From Saccoglossus kowalevskii (taxonomy: Eukaryota; Hemichordata; Enteropneusta; Harrimaniidae), in the NCBI RefSeq assembly GCF_000003605.2, contig NW_003130860.1, positions 58,374 through 122,373 of the forward strand: DNA of 64,000 bases, read 5' to 3'. Below, piece after piece: positions 61,828 to 64,000 of the stretch. The position numbers and the translations under genes are program-made. The notes under the pieces were generated by a model. It was not told the DNA's origin, did not search any database, and saw only the letters and a list, made by a program, of their open reading frames with translations. Within the stretch, counting starts at the first letter, position 1; every line of letters starts with the position of its first letter.

Positions 61828-62358
61828 GTTGATGGGGGAAAAAGTGAAACACAACCTGTTCAATTAGAAAAATTTTGAACTACATTTTGAAAAAATCAAG
61901 AATGGGGCTATTTGTGAAAATATTACAGTTTAAGGAAATTATCCTATGCTAACATATGGGCGATAGAACATGTTCTCACAAGAAAGCGTGTGTATGTCCA
62001 CTTCAAATTATCATGTTAGGAAACTAATAATAATATGATAATAATTGTTTATTGCATCTTTAGAAATGTACATTTCTTTCAGTATTGAGCAAGTCTAATA
62101 ATAAGGCAAACTTGTGCCTGGATGTTATTTCCATCTAATTGAATAACTTGACTACAAATCCTGATATTTTTGTCAAGAGATGCCTTTTTCCACATGGCAT
62201 TTAGCACTAAATTGAAGACAGTTGATTGCTTTATGCTTTGGTTAACATTTTTAATATTCATAAAAAACAATATAAAAAAGTCACCACAGAAAAAATAAAT
62301 TAAGTAACATGTTTATTGCATTGCTGATGATGCACTTTTTAATACAATTTTTTTTCAG

Positions 62359-62509
62359 TCCTGCTTGAATTTGTTATGGAGCCAAGACGATCCAAGAGGC
62401 AACGTGTTGCTACGAAGAGGTACGACCAGATACAATTAGAAGAACCCATGGTTTCAAAATCATTCTGGAGTGTGGTTGAAAAGCGACAATTATTAAATGC
62501 ATTAAACAG
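62359..62509 (+). CDS. SNAPC2-like snRNA-activating complex subunit, first coding exon (partial gene)
   Basis: A TTTTTTTTCAG acceptor is followed by 17 UTR bases and ATG at 62376. The frame runs 44 codons plus two bases to a GTACAG donor. It reads MEPRRSKRQRVATKRY, then a spacer, then FWSVVEKRQLLNALN. Human SNAPC2 likewise begins with a basic MKPPPRRR segment and soon reaches 'WSAREKRQLVRLLQ', a Myb/SANT-like first helix; length and order agree. SNAPc binds the proximal sequence element of snRNA genes and serves both RNA polymerase II and III. The acceptor implies a non-coding 5' exon upstream, probably near 61.0-61.2 kb and divergent from GSK3. No following exon was found before 64000. Another SANT-type protein is possible. 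Confidence 0.55.
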
Positions 62510-63870
62510 GTACAGTAGATAGCGAGATGATAATAATTTTTCGCTGTGGTTAAAGGGGGATCGATATTGGACAACAAATCTAAAAGATGAGGCCCAAAAG
62601 AAAGCTTTTGCTTCTCGCTCTCAGGGAAATAAAAAGAAGTGATGCCATTTTAATTTAATAAGGACTCTCAAGCCAAATTAAAGATTCTAAGTCATGTTCG
62701 TCATACTTTCATTAAAATGAGTTCGTACTATCAAAAAATCAAATATGCCGAACAAAAAAAACAAGGTTCACCAGAAGATTTTTATGGAAAATTGTATAGT
62801 AACATCAGTCAAAAAGTTTATAAAAAGAGGTAAATTCAAGAAAACAGCACAGATGCTCAACTATGAGACAATTCTGAGAAACCAAATTTATATATGCTAC
62901 ACATGTAGGGGTAATGTTGTGTTATGTTTATGAGTCACAACAACTAGCCCAAAATAGTTGTTTGACTGTTTTCACATATTGTTATTGCCAGGCATTGAAA
63001 ATGTCTGGATATTCACTACAGAGAATATAAAATGGGAGATTATCTCCCATAATGCATATGCAGTAAGACGTTCAGTTGTGCAAAATTCAAATTCGGCTTG
63101 AACTGCCTCAATACCACAACAAGATACAAGTTGTAAAACAATTTTTTTTAATATATGCATTAAAGGCTTCTCTAATACAGAAAAAAAATTTCCCACTGTT
63201 CTTTTTTTTTTTTGGGGGGGGGGGGGCTAACATTTACCATAAGATTGTCCCAGCCATGGTAGTTTTGTTTTATATGATATGATATATATGATATGACTGG
63301 TCTGTTCTGTGACACACTACTTTGTCACCACATTTTCAAGTGTTTTAATATACTAATGTGTATTATCACTAGTATGCTGCCAACCAATGAGAAAAGATTT
63401 TTGATCTGACTGAAAAATTGTTCTACACAGATATAAGATATGCAAAATTTGTTGTCTTTTGGAATTGTCTTTACTTTTCTTCAGAAGATTGCGACAAAAA
63501 TTGTTGGAGTAAAACTGAAAACTAACTCAAAATCTTTTCATTGGCTCCAAAATTAGAGTTCATTTCCATATTGAAATACAGAAAAATTTTAGTGAGAAAA
63601 TTTGGCAGTGAAAAGGTTAAATCGGGTTCATGGAATATAAGAATCCGATATTTGTATGTGACACTACTAGACAGGTGTACTTTATTTATATACAGGGTCT
63701 TTAATTTATTCATGAGTATCAATTGAGACTTTAGTCCTTTAGGTCTATACTTACGTTTCCACACATCTAAAAAACGCCGGTGTTAATACTGCTTTTTTGT
63801 TGTGCAAATATTAATAATCTGCTGAATTGTTTGCTCCAGTTCACAATGCGCCCGTTCCACAGCGCATACA
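62510..63870. other. Presumed intron of the SNAPC2-like gene, no exon recognised
   Basis: AT-rich, with T and G runs at 63200-63228. An open stretch at 62526-62643 lies in the same frame as the preceding exon, after one stop; see findings. Confidence 0.4.
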
Positions 63871-63872
63871 GA

Positions 63873-64000
63873 GTGTGATATAGAGGGTAACACATGACAA
63901 CCATGTGATATATAGGGTAACACATGACAACCATGTGATATAGAGGGTAACACATGACAACCATGTGATATAGAGGGTAACACATGACACCCATGTGATA
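63873..64000 (+). repeat. Tandem array, 30-bp unit, running off the window
   Basis: GTGATATAGAGGGTAACACA then TGACAACCAT repeats with starts at 63875, 63905, 63935, 63965 and 63995. Units are nearly identical. The Met/Tyr/Pro-rich minus-strand frames across it are artefacts. Confidence 0.93.

Noticed and set aside
63766-63870. Minus-strand exon reading ERAHCELEQTIQQIINI
   Set aside because: The frame is short, ends in a stop and lacks a convincing acceptor upstream, which is tandem repeat.

Overview
The window is nuclear DNA from an animal. It is AT-rich and gene-poor, its genes are split by short GT-AG introns, and many small DNA-transposon remnants lie in introns and between genes. The proteins and the repeat-rich texture suggest a marine invertebrate; a hemichordate or another non-vertebrate deuterostome is my guess and cannot be proven here. 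Two assembly gaps are present (N runs at 4410-5148 and 17926-18037).

Genes. (1) A complete seven-exon gene on + (20789-27763) encodes the mitochondrial large-subunit ribosomal protein mL37 (MRPL37), 392 aa. (2) A complete nine-exon gene on - (60645 down to 32584) encodes glycogen synthase kinase 3, 417 aa, with Ser9, the catalytic core and the activation-loop Tyr all present. The two genes converge, with about 4.8 kb between their stop codons. (3) On + at 62359-62509, head to head with GSK3, lies the first coding exon of a gene resembling SNAPC2 of the snRNA-activating complex; the rest is not visible and probably lies beyond the window. (4) On - at 15456-15652 is the 5' end of a secreted-protein gene, with the start codon alone at the end of exon 1 and the signal peptide in exon 2. 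Its later exons could not be found.

Layout. 1-15.4 kb: no host gene, dense in transposon remnants and tandem arrays. 15.4-18.2 kb: secreted-protein 5' end, a LINE reverse-transcriptase relic and a small MITE. 18.2-20.5 kb: intergenic, with two NRF-1-like sites and a tRNA-like sequence. 20.6-28.1 kb: MRPL37, with a repeat in almost every intron. 28.1-32.6 kb: intergenic or 3' UTR. 32.6-60.6 kb: GSK3, including a 16.2-kb first intron. 60.6-61.3 kb: shared promoter region. 62.4-64 kb: SNAPC2-like start and a tandem array running off the end.

The genes have unrelated housekeeping or signalling roles and form no pathway. I saw no convincing novel biological system. The most unusual items are a 500-bp terminal-inverted-repeat element that seems to carry a broken ionotropic-glutamate-receptor exon, a repeat family that occurs both as an inverted pair and as a tandem array, and a MITE ending within about 10 bp of a GSK3 splice donor whose sister copy predicts the content of an assembly gap.
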